Assembly (NCBI GenBank): GCA_038239195.1
Contig: JBBSEZ010000008.1
Coordinates: 1 to 61,605 of the forward strand
Direction of reading: 5' to 3'
Source: JBBSEZ01 sp038239195
GTDB lineage: Bacteria; Planctomycetota; Planctomycetia; Gemmatales; Gemmataceae
DNA: 61,605 nucleotides
The notes under the pieces were generated by a model. That model was not told where the DNA came from, did no database searches, and saw only the letters and a program-made list of their open reading frames with translations. Positions 9,001-17,334 of this stretch are shown here, piece after piece. The stretch's first letter is position 1. Every line of letters begins with the position of its first letter. A program made the translations under genes and the position numbers.

Positions 9001-10028
9001 GATTCCTCCTCCGGCGTGGTGGAGAGCACGTCCCAGCGGCCCCCGAACCGAAAGATGCCGTTCGCCACGTGCGGGAAGGCGGCGGCCCAGCGGTCGTCGA
9101 AGAAGAACCACTGGTGGTAGAGGTCCGAATTGCCCCACCGCGCGACGTGCTTGCACGCCTGGGCCACGTGCGGGGTGACACAAACGAGGTCCTTGTCGGG
9201 ATCTCGGCTGTCCTTGAGCGAGGACACGTACGGATCGGCCAGGAGAAGCGCGTCCCGGAGCAACGTCAGGCCCGGAGGCGGCAGCCCGCGGTCCTGGGCC
9301 CAGTCGGCGTAGGCGTTCCAGTGCGCCGGCTCCCCTGGCTCGTCGCGAATGGCGGCGCGAAACCCTGCATCTTCGCCCTCCGCCGCCCCAGCGAGCGCGG
9401 CGACGGCGCCTTGCTGGACTTCGGGCAATGCACCGTCGAGCTCTACCGCTTTGGAGAATTCGATCAAGTAACGCACCAGGTCCGAGGGCCGAACGCCCCG
9501 CATCCGCCACCCCCCTGCTTCGCCCAGGTCGCTGAGGTTGCACTTGTCGTAGAAGCCGAACGTGCCCGCGTAGGTGGTGCCGGGCTCGCTCCCCTCCGGC
9601 AGGTCGGTCATCCGGCCGACCGGCTCGAACGCGCCGTCGGAATCGCCATCGGGCAGTCTCCAGCCGGGAAGCACGAGGTAGTCGGTCAGCCCCGGGTGGG
9701 CATCCCGGAAGTGGTCGTCGAACGCGTAGAGCGCCATCTCCTGTACGTCGTCGTCGGTGAGGACTTGCAGGCAGTTCTCCTCGACCAGGATCTCGTTGAG
9801 GTACATCGACTCGCTCAAGTAATGCGACAGTTCCTGCGGGCCCTGCGGCGGTAGCCACTTCTCCTCTTCGATCCGCTCGAACAGGCCGCCGAATTGGTCG
9901 GCGTAGCCTGCTTCCGGGGTTGGCTTCCAGATCGAGCGGAACCAGCCGAGCATGCTGTCCCCCTCGAACCGGCGGACGTCTCGGCCGCTCGGGTCGTAGT
10001 GAGATCGGTAAACGAGGTAGACCGCCAT
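8997..10028 (-). CDS. TIGR02996-domain protein in the retron operon
   Basis: The protein has 343 residues and is acidic. Around residues 225-260 it contains FRAAIRDEPGEPAHW followed by YADWAQDRG, which matches the planctomycete 'repeat-companion' domain TIGR02996. That domain usually accompanies leucine-rich or WD40 repeats in Gemmata-type genomes and its role is unknown. The flanks (residues 1-180 and 270-343) are rich in aromatic residues, such as YHQWFFFDDRW, and match nothing I recognise. There is no signal peptide or membrane segment. It starts 30 bases after the WD40/HEAT gene and its TGA overlaps the ATG of the giant HEAT gene. It is not among the three components I associate with type XIII retrons, so it may be a lineage-specific addition. 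Confidence 0.75.
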   Translation of the reverse strand: MAVYLVYRSHYDPSGRDVRRFEGDSMLGWFRSIWKPTPEAGYADQFGGLFERIEEEKWLPPQGPQELSHYLSESMYLNEILVEENCLQVLTDDDVQEMALYAFDDHFRDAHPGLTDYLVLPGWRLPDGDSDGAFEPVGRMTDLPEGSEPGTTYAGTFGFYDKCNLSDLGEAGGWRMRGVRPSDLVRYLIEFSKAVELDGALPEVQQGAVAALAGAAEGEDAGFRAAIRDEPGEPAHWNAYADWAQDRGLPPPGLTLLRDALLLADPYVSSLKDSRDPDKDLVCVTPHVAQACKHVARWGNSDLYHQWFFFDDRWAAAFPHVANGIFRFGGRWDVLSTTPEEES

Positions 10029-10058
10029 CGCCGGCCCCCGAGCTTCTCCCGCCGTTCC

Positions 10059-11738
10059 TCACGCCCCCGTCGCCTCGGCCGCCGCCTCCAACTCCGCGAC
10101 CTGGCGACTCAGCTCGCGGTCCTTCCCTCGTAGCGTGCGCAGCAGCTTGTCGCTCGTGTGCAGCGACAGCAAGAACGCGATCCGCCGCACCTCGGCGTCG
10201 CCGTCGTTGACGCGCCAGCGCAGCGCCGCGTGAACGCGCCCGTCGTGCAGCAGCTTCCTCTTGTACAGGCGCAACAGCGCCAGCCGCCGCAGGTCGGCGT
10301 GCTCCGACGCCAGCGCCGTCAAGCTCGCTTCCGGCGAGCGCGAGCCGCCCAGGCGCTCCAGGCCCGCCAGCGCGGACCGCCGCACTTCAGGCGCCTTGGC
10401 CCCCAGCGCCTTGACCAGTCGGCCCCGGGCCTGGTCGTCCTTCAACGCCAGTTCGGCCAGGGCGTCCACCGCCCGCTGGCCCACGTCGGCGTGCTCGGCC
10501 TTGAGCGCCAGCACCAGCGGCCGCAACGAGCCCGGCTCGGCGTGCCGGCGCAGCCCTGCAAAGGCCGAGATGCGCACTGCCCCGTCCTTGTGGGTCAGCG
10601 CCTTCTCCAGCGCCTTGCCCGCCTGCGGGTGCTTCGACTCGCCGAGCAATTCGCACGCGAGCACGCGCAGGGCGTGGTCGGCGTCGTTGTTCATCTGATG
10701 ATAGATGCGCTTGATCGCGTCGGCGTCGGCGAAGCCCGCGACCGCCCGCAGCGCCGACTCGCGCCGCTTGGGGTCGTCCTGCCCCAGTTCGTGCTTCGCC
10801 CAGCCGTCGGCCCCGTGGACGCGCACCGTCGGCTCGCCGAACTTCCCCTCCTCGTCCAGCTCGAAGAAGCGCAGGGTGTTGTCCTCGCACGCCGCCACCG
10901 CCTGCGGCTTGCCGTGGACTGGCACGACGGCGAGGGCGACCACCTTGCCCAGTCCTTCCGCCAGCGTCACCGACCGGGTGCCGCGCCCGCGCGGCCAGGC
11001 CTTGAGCGACGAGTCGCGGCTGCCCGTGAGGAAGCGCCCTGCCGGCCCGGCGACCAGTGCCGCGATCGGCTCGGCGTGGTTGGCCCCCCGCCCGCGGTCC
11101 TCCGCCTCCAACGCGCCGCGCGCGTGCGTCGAGAGCAACTTCTGGTCGGCCCCCGCCGAGAGGAAGCGCAAATCGTCCGCCTCGAACAGCAGCGCCGTCA
11201 CCGCCGCCTCGTGCAGCGCCGCCGAATCGCTGAGTTGGAACGTGCCGGCGTTCGTCTCGCACTCGAAGACGGCGACGGTGCCCTTGATCGTCCCGGCGGC
11301 CAGCCATCGCCCCGTCGGGTCGGACGCCAGGCACGTCACGGGGTCGGTCAGGTCGAGCGTCTGCACCACCTTGCCGTCGCCGCGAGCCACCACGGCGACC
11401 TGCGCCCCCGTCGCCACCGCCAGCCGTCCGCCGGCCAGCGCCGACAGCGCCACCGGGGGCTCGGCGAACTTCGCCCCGCGCGCCGCCGGATCGCCGCCTT
11501 CGAGCGGGGCGTGGTAGAGCTGGCCGTCGGTGCCGGCGACCCACAGGCCGTCGTCCGCCGCGAGCAGGACGCGCCCGCCGACCGGGAAGGGGCGCGCGCC
11601 GAGGGTGAGCTCCTGGGGATCGAGGCGATAGAGCGCCGTCGCCTGCCCCTCGGGGTGGGCCGTGACGAAGACGAGGGCGCTGCCCGCGACGGCGAGCGCC
11701 TTCACGTCTCCCCGGTAGGTGAAGTATTTGGCCTTCAT
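10059..11738 (-). CDS. WD40-like plus HEAT-repeat protein in the retron operon
   Basis: This 559-residue protein has two parts. Residues ~1-300 form a degenerate beta-propeller with repeats such as DPTGRWLAAGT, FLSAGADQKLLS and RFLTGSRDSSLKAW. Residues ~310-540 form HEAT repeats (DADHALRVLACELLGE, AVRISAFAGL, EVRRSALAGLERLG). There is no catalytic motif and no signal peptide. The ATG overlaps the stop of the BRCT gene (ATGA) and is preceded by GGAGGGG. The combination suggests a scaffold or recognition subunit working with the other HEAT proteins of the operon. It is not one of the three components I associate with type XIII retrons. Confidence 0.75.
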   Translation of the reverse strand: MKAKYFTYRGDVKALAVAGSALVFVTAHPEGQATALYRLDPQELTLGARPFPVGGRVLLAADDGLWVAGTDGQLYHAPLEGGDPAARGAKFAEPPVALSALAGGRLAVATGAQVAVVARGDGKVVQTLDLTDPVTCLASDPTGRWLAAGTIKGTVAVFECETNAGTFQLSDSAALHEAAVTALLFEADDLRFLSAGADQKLLSTHARGALEAEDRGRGANHAEPIAALVAGPAGRFLTGSRDSSLKAWPRGRGTRSVTLAEGLGKVVALAVVPVHGKPQAVAACEDNTLRFFELDEEGKFGEPTVRVHGADGWAKHELGQDDPKRRESALRAVAGFADADAIKRIYHQMNNDADHALRVLACELLGESKHPQAGKALEKALTHKDGAVRISAFAGLRRHAEPGSLRPLVLALKAEHADVGQRAVDALAELALKDDQARGRLVKALGAKAPEVRRSALAGLERLGGSRSPEASLTALASEHADLRRLALLRLYKRKLLHDGRVHAALRWRVNDGDAEVRRIAFLLSLHTSDKLLRTLRGKDRELSRQVAELEAAAEATGA

Positions 11739-14700
11739 GAGGGCGACCCCTCCAGCGCCTTGCGAAGCTCGGGGTGCCGGTGGCGAATGCGCGTGACGGC
11801 CACCAGGCAGGCGGCGCGTTCGCTGAGGCCGCGCGAGGTCATGAACTCCTCCAGCAGCGGGAGCACCCCCCTGGCGAAGCCCCCATCTTCCAGGGCGAGG
11901 TCGCGCATCACCTCGACGAGCGACAACTTCGCCTTGCGCGCCGGCAGCGGCTTGAGCTTGAGCGCCCCCGGCGCCGCCTCGGTGGTGGACGGGTCGGGCC
12001 GGCCGGGGGGCACCTCGAACAGCGCCCGGCGCAGGAACGCCGCGAGGCTATCGGTGTCGGCCGGGCGCTGTTCGGGGCGGTGCGGGACGCCGGGGCCGCG
12101 CGATTCGGGCGCGGCCGGCTTCTTGGCCGCGGCGCCGACGGTGGGGGCGGGCGGGACGGTCGGCTTCCAGCCGGCGGTGACGCCGCGGTCGCGGTAGACC
12201 GCCCACAGCGAGCGGACCACGAAGCCGCGCACCGTGCGGTCCGGGCTCTCCGTCAGGCGGAACAGCTCCTCGGGAACCTGCAAGCGCGGCGAGCGCTGGA
12301 TCAGCTTCATGCCCAGCTTGCGCGTATCGGCGTCGGCCGACTCGCAGAAGCGATAGACCGCGTCGGCGGCCAGCGTGTCGGGGTCGATGCGAAAGCGGCG
12401 CGTCTCGGGCGTGTCCTCGGCCAGCATGGCCTCGGCGACGAAGTGGCGCACGTCGGCGTGGGGCAGTTCGCTCAGCGCCAGCAGGGCCTCGCCCGACGGC
12501 TTCCAGCGCGCCAGTTCCCAGCGCGCCAGTTCGAGGGCGAAGTCGCGGATCGGCTTGCGCGTCTCGGCGAACAGGGGCCCGACGCGCTCGAACGTGAGGA
12601 AGTCGGGCGGGACCTCGGCGCCGGGATCGACGGGCCGATCGGTCAGCGACGGGCCGAGCTCGGAGTGATGGCGGCGCACGTAGAGGCGGGCAAACTCCCC
12701 GCGCCGCTGCTCGGCGGGGCCCGGCGCCAGGGCCATCTCCCAGAGGCGCTCCATGCCGGCCCGCGTGGCGTCGCCGCTCGGCGCCGGCGAGGCGGTGCCG
12801 GCGAGCATGCGCAGGAAGGCCGTCTCCGACACGATGCGGATGTTGGCCCCCGCCGCGTTGAGCTGCTCCGCCTTGAGTTGCTTGTCGCCCTTGGCGCCTC
12901 CGCTGAAGAGGGGCGACCCCTCGTCGCCGATGACGAGATAATGGAGCTTCTTTGTCACCGAAGACGCCACCGCCCCGCTGGCATCGCGCACCTGCGCCTG
13001 GGCGTCGTTGCGCGTCATCGTCGCCAGCTTGCCGGTGAACAGGACCGAGGCGCCGCCCAGGTTGACGGGCCCCGCCGCCACGGGCGCAGCCGCGGCGGCC
13101 CGCGGGGCGAAGTCGGCCGGGGTGAAGCCCTTGACCATCGTCTCGACGGCGAACTTGTGGTAGCGCGGCTCGCTGCGATCGACCAGCCCGAACAGCCAGT
13201 CGAGGCCGAGGTCGGCCGGGGAGAAGAGCCGCACGTCGCCGAGCCAGCCCAGCACGCGGTCGGCCAGCGCCTCGTCGAACTCGAGCCGCCGCGCCCACGC
13301 CGGGCCGCCCTGGCGCAATCGGGCCACCCACGGGTCGGCCTCCCACGCCGGGTGGAAGGCCAGCACCTTGTAGAAGTCGATGGGCAGCGTTGGCGCCTTG
13401 AGCCGGCCCTCGTCGATCCAGGCGCAGGCCCTGGCGCGGGTGAGCGGGTTGAGCAAGAGCCTTTGCAGGAACTCGCGGTCGAGCGCGTTGAGGTCGAAGC
13501 GGGTGAGCTCGTGGAGGGCGAACTCGGCCACGTTGCGGGCGGGCTGCGTGTCGATCTCGGCGAGGGAATCGAGGAGGTCGCGGAAGAAGTCGGCCCCGAG
13601 CTGCTGCGGCGGGTGGACCTCGGGCAGGAGCGCCTTGGCGAAGTTGAACGCCGGGAGGCTGGGCGAGAACAGCCGGGCCTTGAACCAGGCCGGCGTGAGT
13701 TCGCGGGCGCCGAAGTTCTTGCGCAGGGCGGCCGCGGCGAGCGCGTGGCCGTGCTTCGTCTCCAGCAGCCAGCCCCAGGCGTCGAGGCCGACCTCGCGGC
13801 GCGGGTCGCGGCCTTGCAGCAGGTCGAGCGCCAGCTTGCGGACGGCCTCGTTCGTGTTATCGACCAGCCGGACCAGCTCCGGCACGGGCAGGTCGCGGGC
13901 GTGGGTGCGGGCGTAGCCGGCGGCGTAGGCGCGGGCGTCGGGGGCGGGCGAGTCGAACAGCCGCAGCACGGCCTCGTGTAGCCCCAGCGCGCGGAAGGCC
14001 CTCTGCTCGAAGCGCGGCACGTTGGTCAGCACCCAGACCACGAAGTCGTCGATGGCCTTGCTGCCGACGCCGACGAGGCGGGCGACCCAGGCCGGCTCGA
14101 CCTCGCGGAGCACCGCCCGGAAGTCGGCCTTGAGCGCCTCGGTGGCGAACGCCCGCACCTGATCGCTGCGGGCCCGCTCCAGCAGGGCGAAAAGGGGCCG
14201 CGGGCTGCGCCGCCACAGGTCGGCGAAGGCCCGGTGTTTGAGCAGGTCGGCGGGGGGGCGGCGGAAGGTGAATCGGCCGCGGGTGTACTCGCGCGTCTCG
14301 TGGTAGAAGACGTGGTTGGCGATCCAGGTGCCCTGCCAGCGCGTGTCGTCGGTGTAGCGCGCGAGCACCTCGGCGGCGAAGTCGGCGTAGGCGACGGGCA
14401 GGCGCACGGCCGTCTGGCGCAGGAAGCGCCAGGCGCGGCGGACGAGGTAGGTGAGGGTGGGCCCGCTGACGGAATGGGCGTGGCTGGCGCGGGCCATGTC
14501 GAAGCGTGCGGCGAGGGCGCCGTAGACCTCGGTGTCGCAGCGCGCCTCGGCCTCCTTGAAGATGCGCTTGAGGGCGCGCCACGGCCCATAGGTCAGGGGG
14601 ACGGTGGCGATGACGGCGAGGAGGGCGGTGCGGGCGAAGGGCCCGTTGTCGAGCCAGAGCGGGAGGATGAGCTCGTGGAGGCGGAGGCGGTCGGCGAGCG

Positions 14701-14956
14701 GCACCTCGGCGTCGGGGGCCTCCAGGGCGGCGAGGCGCGTGACGCGGAAGTGGGCCTGTTCGGGGGCGGGCTTGTGGCGAAAGGCCGGGCTGCGGATCTC
14801 GGCGAGGAAGCGGTCGAAGGTGAGCGCGCCGTCGCGGACGGGGACCGCGGGCGGTTCGTCGGGCTGCCTGGCGAGGGCGTCGAGGAGGGGGACGAGCTCG
14901 GGGTCGCGGGCCTCCCAGGCGAGGCGGAGGTCGCTCAGGCGGACGGGCTTTGTCAT
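11735..14956 (-). CDS. HEAT-like protein with internal BRCT domain, first gene of retron operon
   Basis: The 1073-residue protein is mostly alpha-helical with HEAT-like segments at both ends. A BRCT domain lies at about residues 630-717 (ASVLFTGKLATMTR, then ASSVTKKLHYLV, GAKGDKQLKAEQL and IRIVSETAFL), resembling the C-terminal BRCT of NAD+-dependent DNA ligase. BRCT domains bind DNA ends, nicks or phosphopeptides; no ligase core is present. The start chosen is MTKPVRL with GAGGTG eight bases upstream, not the ATG 39 bases further up. Only 55 bases separate it from the 3' hairpin of msr-msd copy A on the same strand, so the RNA and the operon could share a transcript. It looks like a DNA-structure-binding scaffold; that is inference. 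Confidence 0.78.
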   Translation of the reverse strand: MTKPVRLSDLRLAWEARDPELVPLLDALARQPDEPPAVPVRDGALTFDRFLAEIRSPAFRHKPAPEQAHFRVTRLAALEAPDAEVPLADRLRLHELILPLWLDNGPFARTALLAVIATVPLTYGPWRALKRIFKEAEARCDTEVYGALAARFDMARASHAHSVSGPTLTYLVRRAWRFLRQTAVRLPVAYADFAAEVLARYTDDTRWQGTWIANHVFYHETREYTRGRFTFRRPPADLLKHRAFADLWRRSPRPLFALLERARSDQVRAFATEALKADFRAVLREVEPAWVARLVGVGSKAIDDFVVWVLTNVPRFEQRAFRALGLHEAVLRLFDSPAPDARAYAAGYARTHARDLPVPELVRLVDNTNEAVRKLALDLLQGRDPRREVGLDAWGWLLETKHGHALAAAALRKNFGARELTPAWFKARLFSPSLPAFNFAKALLPEVHPPQQLGADFFRDLLDSLAEIDTQPARNVAEFALHELTRFDLNALDREFLQRLLLNPLTRARACAWIDEGRLKAPTLPIDFYKVLAFHPAWEADPWVARLRQGGPAWARRLEFDEALADRVLGWLGDVRLFSPADLGLDWLFGLVDRSEPRYHKFAVETMVKGFTPADFAPRAAAAAPVAAGPVNLGGASVLFTGKLATMTRNDAQAQVRDASGAVASSVTKKLHYLVIGDEGSPLFSGGAKGDKQLKAEQLNAAGANIRIVSETAFLRMLAGTASPAPSGDATRAGMERLWEMALAPGPAEQRRGEFARLYVRRHHSELGPSLTDRPVDPGAEVPPDFLTFERVGPLFAETRKPIRDFALELARWELARWKPSGEALLALSELPHADVRHFVAEAMLAEDTPETRRFRIDPDTLAADAVYRFCESADADTRKLGMKLIQRSPRLQVPEELFRLTESPDRTVRGFVVRSLWAVYRDRGVTAGWKPTVPPAPTVGAAAKKPAAPESRGPGVPHRPEQRPADTDSLAAFLRRALFEVPPGRPDPSTTEAAPGALKLKPLPARKAKLSLVEVMRDLALEDGGFARGVLPLLEEFMTSRGLSERAACLVAVTRIRHRHPELRKALEGSPS

Positions 14957-15010
14957 GGCGACACCTCGGGAGGGGGAAGGTCGCAAGGGAGACAAAGGCG
15001 GTCGGGAAAG

Positions 15011-15308
15011 ACCGGCCGCCTGGGTTGAGCAGGCGGCCGGGGGGAATCAGGAGGCCTCTACTGCACGACCTGGGGCGCGGAGGGCTCACGGCCACGCCGG
15101 GGGAAATATCCCCTACGCCGGGGTGGGACCACGGCCGGCGAGGTTGTTCCAGGCCACCCCGGCGTAGGGGATATTTCCCCCGATAGCGGGGCTGAAACAG
15201 CCCTCCTCGCGATGCATGCCAGACCAAACGCTCGGGCGGCGCAACGCCGCCCTGGTGCAAAGCACCACAGCTAGACCTGGCCCCCTGATTGGCCCGCCGA
15301 GCGGGACC
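15011..15308 (-). ncRNA. Putative retron msr-msd RNA, copy A (upstream of RT operon)
   Basis: Read on the minus strand, the copy has a 5' hairpin (CCCGC/GCGGG), then a1 (15290-15279, AATCAGGGGGCC) and UCUAGC with candidate branch G opposite 15271. Next come msr hairpins GGTGC-TTT-GCACC, GGGCGGCG-TTG-CGCCGCCC and GGCTG-TTT-CAGCC. Then follows a long msd hairpin with arms 15182-15154 and 15126-15098 (29 perfect base pairs, 27-base loop), then a2 (15056-15045, GGCCTCCTGATT) and a GC hairpin (15040-15012). Pairing of a1 with a2 is perfect apart from one G-U, and UCUA also pairs with UAGA next to a2. The order a1, branch AGC, UUU-loop hairpins, msd, a2 is that of known retrons. The RT template would be about 15057-15185. 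Assignment to the distant RT is inferred. Confidence 0.72.
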
Positions 15309-15314
15309 AGAAGC

Positions 15315-15342
15315 GTTGTATCGCGGGGCGGAAGGGCGGCAA
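15315..15342 (-). promoter_or_regulatory. Promoter carried by msr-msd copy A
   Basis: On the minus strand, TTGCCG (15342-15337) and TACAAC (15320-15315) are separated by 16 bases, a good housekeeping-sigma layout. The boxes and the spacing are kept in all four copies. Transcription would begin near 15308, just before the 5' hairpin that precedes a1. It may also drive the six-gene operon downstream. Confidence 0.6.
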
Positions 15343-15408
15343 GGGGCGACGTCGTCAAGGTGGGGGAACGGGTGCGCGGGCGAGAGCTTGTCGCTTCCGA
15401 ACAAAGAG

Positions 15409-15912
15409 CTACTTCTTCTTCGCCCTCGGCTTCCTCACCACAGCGGCCTTCTGTTCGCGTTCGTTTCGGCGAGTAACGCTTCCGTAAACGAAGACGCCTG
15501 CGAGGGCGACAAGCGTGCTGGTGATGGCGGTCGTCCCCGCCCAATCATGACCGTGATAGATGACGAAAGCCCCGGAGAGGGTGAGGACCAGCGCAAGCAA
15601 GCCGCCGACAAGGAGCCCGGCCCAGGCGCGCCAGACGTCAGACCCGATCACCTTCAACTCGAGAGACTGCCTGTGCTGCATCTGCCTCTCGGCCATGCTC
15701 AGGATGCGATCCGCAGCTCCGGGCAGGACTTGATTGTAACCCTGAAGGACGCTTGGCGGGGGCAAAGGGCCGGAAAAGGTGATCTGCTCCATCGCCAGGC
15801 CGACGACCTGCGCCACGTTGGCCTGGACGACGGGCGAGGCGGCGGGATCGCCGGCGGGCACGACTTGCTGGGGGCCTCGTTGCCTATTTCGTCGTCGGGA
15901 GCTTTTCGACAC
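15409..15912 (-). CDS. DUF2335 family membrane protein
   Basis: The 167-residue protein has the DUF2335 layout: a soluble N-terminal half with SGPLPPPSVLQGYNQVLPGA and ERQMQHRQSLE, then two membrane helices (AGLLVGGLLALVLTLSGAFV and an alanine/valine-rich second one), then a short basic tail (RKPRAKKK). The molecular function of DUF2335 is unknown. The start lies inside the 3' end of the 92-residue gene (29-base overlap), so the two are coupled. The pair sits between msr-msd copies A and B, on the same strand. That makes it a candidate accessory or effector cassette of the RNA elements; this is only positional inference. Confidence 0.8.
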   Translation of the reverse strand: MSKSSRRRNRQRGPQQVVPAGDPAASPVVQANVAQVVGLAMEQITFSGPLPPPSVLQGYNQVLPGAADRILSMAERQMQHRQSLELKVIGSDVWRAWAGLLVGGLLALVLTLSGAFVIYHGHDWAGTTAITSTLVALAGVFVYGSVTRRNEREQKAAVVRKPRAKKK

Positions 15913-16162
15913 GGGAGCGCTCCTGCCGCTTCAGGCGCCGCGAGCCTGCCTTGCCGAGCCGATGCCGCTCGCCGTATTTCCTCGTCGCTTTTCGGATGCT
16001 GTCCCCGACCGCCCGCCAATCCGCGTAGAGAGCGAGTGCGTCGGCTTGCTGCCCGTTTTGCGATTCGTTGTACTGCGAGAGCGTGTTCCCGAAGTCCACG
16101 ATGCGGCCCACGCCCTCCAGGAAGGACGGCCGTGCGAACAGGAAGCTTGCGTAAGGGCCCAT
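15884..16162 (-). CDS. Small hypothetical protein paired with DUF2335
   Basis: This 92-residue protein begins MGPYASFLFARPSFLEGVGR and contains LYADWRAVGDSIRKA before a strongly basic end. GAGGTGGGG lies upstream of the ATG. I recall similar small proteins directly upstream of DUF2335 genes in many bacteria, often annotated only as hypothetical. It overlaps the DUF2335 gene by 29 bases in another frame. There is no clear signal peptide. It is the first gene after msr-msd copy B on the same strand, about 200 bases away. Confidence 0.65.
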   Translation of the reverse strand: MGPYASFLFARPSFLEGVGRIVDFGNTLSQYNESQNGQQADALALYADWRAVGDSIRKATRKYGERHRLGKAGSRRLKRQERSRVEKLPTTK

Positions 16163-16360
16163 ACTTCCCCACCTCTCCCGAACTGCGACGTCGGAGCGCC
16201 TTACGGTAAGGCACTCGCAAGATCAATTGTACGGTCGAAAGACTGCGTTGGACAGGACAAGAGCGCAGTACGTTCGCCGCCATCGCTCGGCTTCGTTGGG
16301 GGCTTGCCAGAGCCCTTCACCCCCTTCCCGGGCCCTTCGGCCATCCTTTCGCAACGGAGG

Positions 16361-16658
16361 ACCGGCCGCCTGGGTTGAGCAGGCGGCCGGGGGGAATCAG
16401 GAGGCCTCTACTGCACGACCTGGGGCTCGGAAGGCTCACGGCCACGCCGGGTAGATACCCCCGGGATCCCGGCTGGGACCACGGTTGGCGAGGTTGTTCC
16501 AGCCCAGCCGGGATCCCGGGGGTATCTACCCGATAGCGGGGCTGAAACAGCCTTCCTCGCGAGGCATGACAGACCAGACGCTCGGATGGCGCATCGCCAT
16601 CCCGGTGCAAAGCACCACAGCTAGACCTGGCCTCCTGATTGGCCCGCCGAGCGGGACC
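16361..16658 (-). ncRNA. Putative retron msr-msd RNA, copy B
   Basis: The architecture and total element length (340 bases) are those of copy A. The a1 (16640-16629) and a2 (16406-16395) repeats are perfectly complementary over 12 bases, AATCAGGAGGCC with GGCCTCCTGATT. The second msr hairpin is GGATGGCG-ATG-CGCCATCC, with paired substitutions relative to copies A, C and D, direct evidence for a selected RNA structure. The msd hairpin arms are 16448-16477 and 16503-16532, 30 perfect base pairs around a 25-base loop. Only the arm ends and the loop resemble copies A and D. A further ~44 bases beyond the 3' hairpin (to about 16317) are shared with copy C. It lies upstream of the DUF2335 pair. Confidence 0.7.
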
Positions 16659-16664
16659 ACAAGC

Positions 16665-16692
16665 GTTCTATCGCGGGGCGAGAGACCGGCAA
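16665..16692 (-). promoter_or_regulatory. Promoter carried by msr-msd copy B
   Basis: On the minus strand, TTGCCG (16692-16687), 16 bases, then TAGAAC (16670-16665). The -10 box differs from copies A, C and D at one base and stays promoter-like, while the spacer has diverged, as expected for a functional promoter. Confidence 0.55.
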
Positions 16693-16809
16693 GGGGCGAC
16701 TGGGAGGCCCCCAGTCACTCGGCCTCGGTCATCGGGCTCACTCCTTCCCGAGGTCGTGGAAGACCGTGCCCGGATCGCCCACTCTCCTCCCTCCCGCCCC
16801 CGATAGCGC

Positions 16810-17334
16810 CTACCCGTCCTCATCGGCGTATTGCGGCGGGCTTTTCCCGACCTGCTTCGTCACCTTCGGGAACTTCCCCGCGGGCACCTTGTCCTCGACG
16901 GCCTCGACGTTGATCTGGTGCCACCAGTCGTCGCCGAAGTCGAACCAGTAGCCGAAGGGGTCGCCGACCTTCAGCCCCAGCGACTCGATGGTGGTCGCGT
17001 CCACCCGACCGGCCGGCGGGTTGTTCTCGCCGCCCTCATCCTCGAAAGCGTCGGGCAGGACGTAGCGGCGAGCCTTCGGGTCCATCGGCCCCTTGCCGAA
17101 CTGGAACTCGTACAAGTGTTCCTCCCAGCGGCCAAAGGCGTCGAAGATGGCGCGGTGCAGGTCTTCGAGGTTGTGGTCGCCCCGAAGTTGGATCGTGCGG
17201 GACACGACGGGGTTTTTCTTGGCGAACTTCTCGCTGACCGGGCCGCCGATCAGGAAGACCTCCAGGGTGTAGAGGCGCTCCTGGCCCTGCTCGGCGGGCG
17301 GGTGGACTGCTGCTGCTTTTTTCGACCGTGCCAT
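16810..17334 (-). CDS. Plasmid pRiA4b ORF-3-like protein
   Basis: The protein has 174 residues. Its core matches the pRiA4b ORF-3 family (PF07929): LYTLEVFLIGGPVSEKF, IQLRGDHNLEDLHRAIFDAF, HLYEFQFG and the acidic FGYWFDFGDDWWHQI signature. The family is often found on mobile elements and near transposases; its biochemical role is not established. There is no transposase or inverted-repeat boundary here. It lies about 110 bases upstream of msr-msd copy B on the same strand, so it is not inside the element. A lysine/alanine-rich N-terminal ~15 residues precede the domain. Confidence 0.85.
   Translation of the reverse strand: MARSKKAAAVHPPAEQGQERLYTLEVFLIGGPVSEKFAKKNPVVSRTIQLRGDHNLEDLHRAIFDAFGRWEEHLYEFQFGKGPMDPKARRYVLPDAFEDEGGENNPPAGRVDATTIESLGLKVGDPFGYWFDFGDDWWHQINVEAVEDKVPAGKFPKVTKQVGKSPPQYADEDG

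Noticed and set aside
4375..10062. A 1895-residue reading of the giant HEAT protein
   Set aside because: The first ~350 residues are a shadow of the TIGR02996 gene. The ATG at 9000 has a strong GGAGGAGG site and overlaps the upstream stop.
1354..14000. Long plus-strand open frames opposite the retron operon
   Set aside because: They are arginine/proline/glutamine-rich shadows caused by high GC. They lack ribosome-binding sites and recognisable motifs, while the minus strand carries clear domains.
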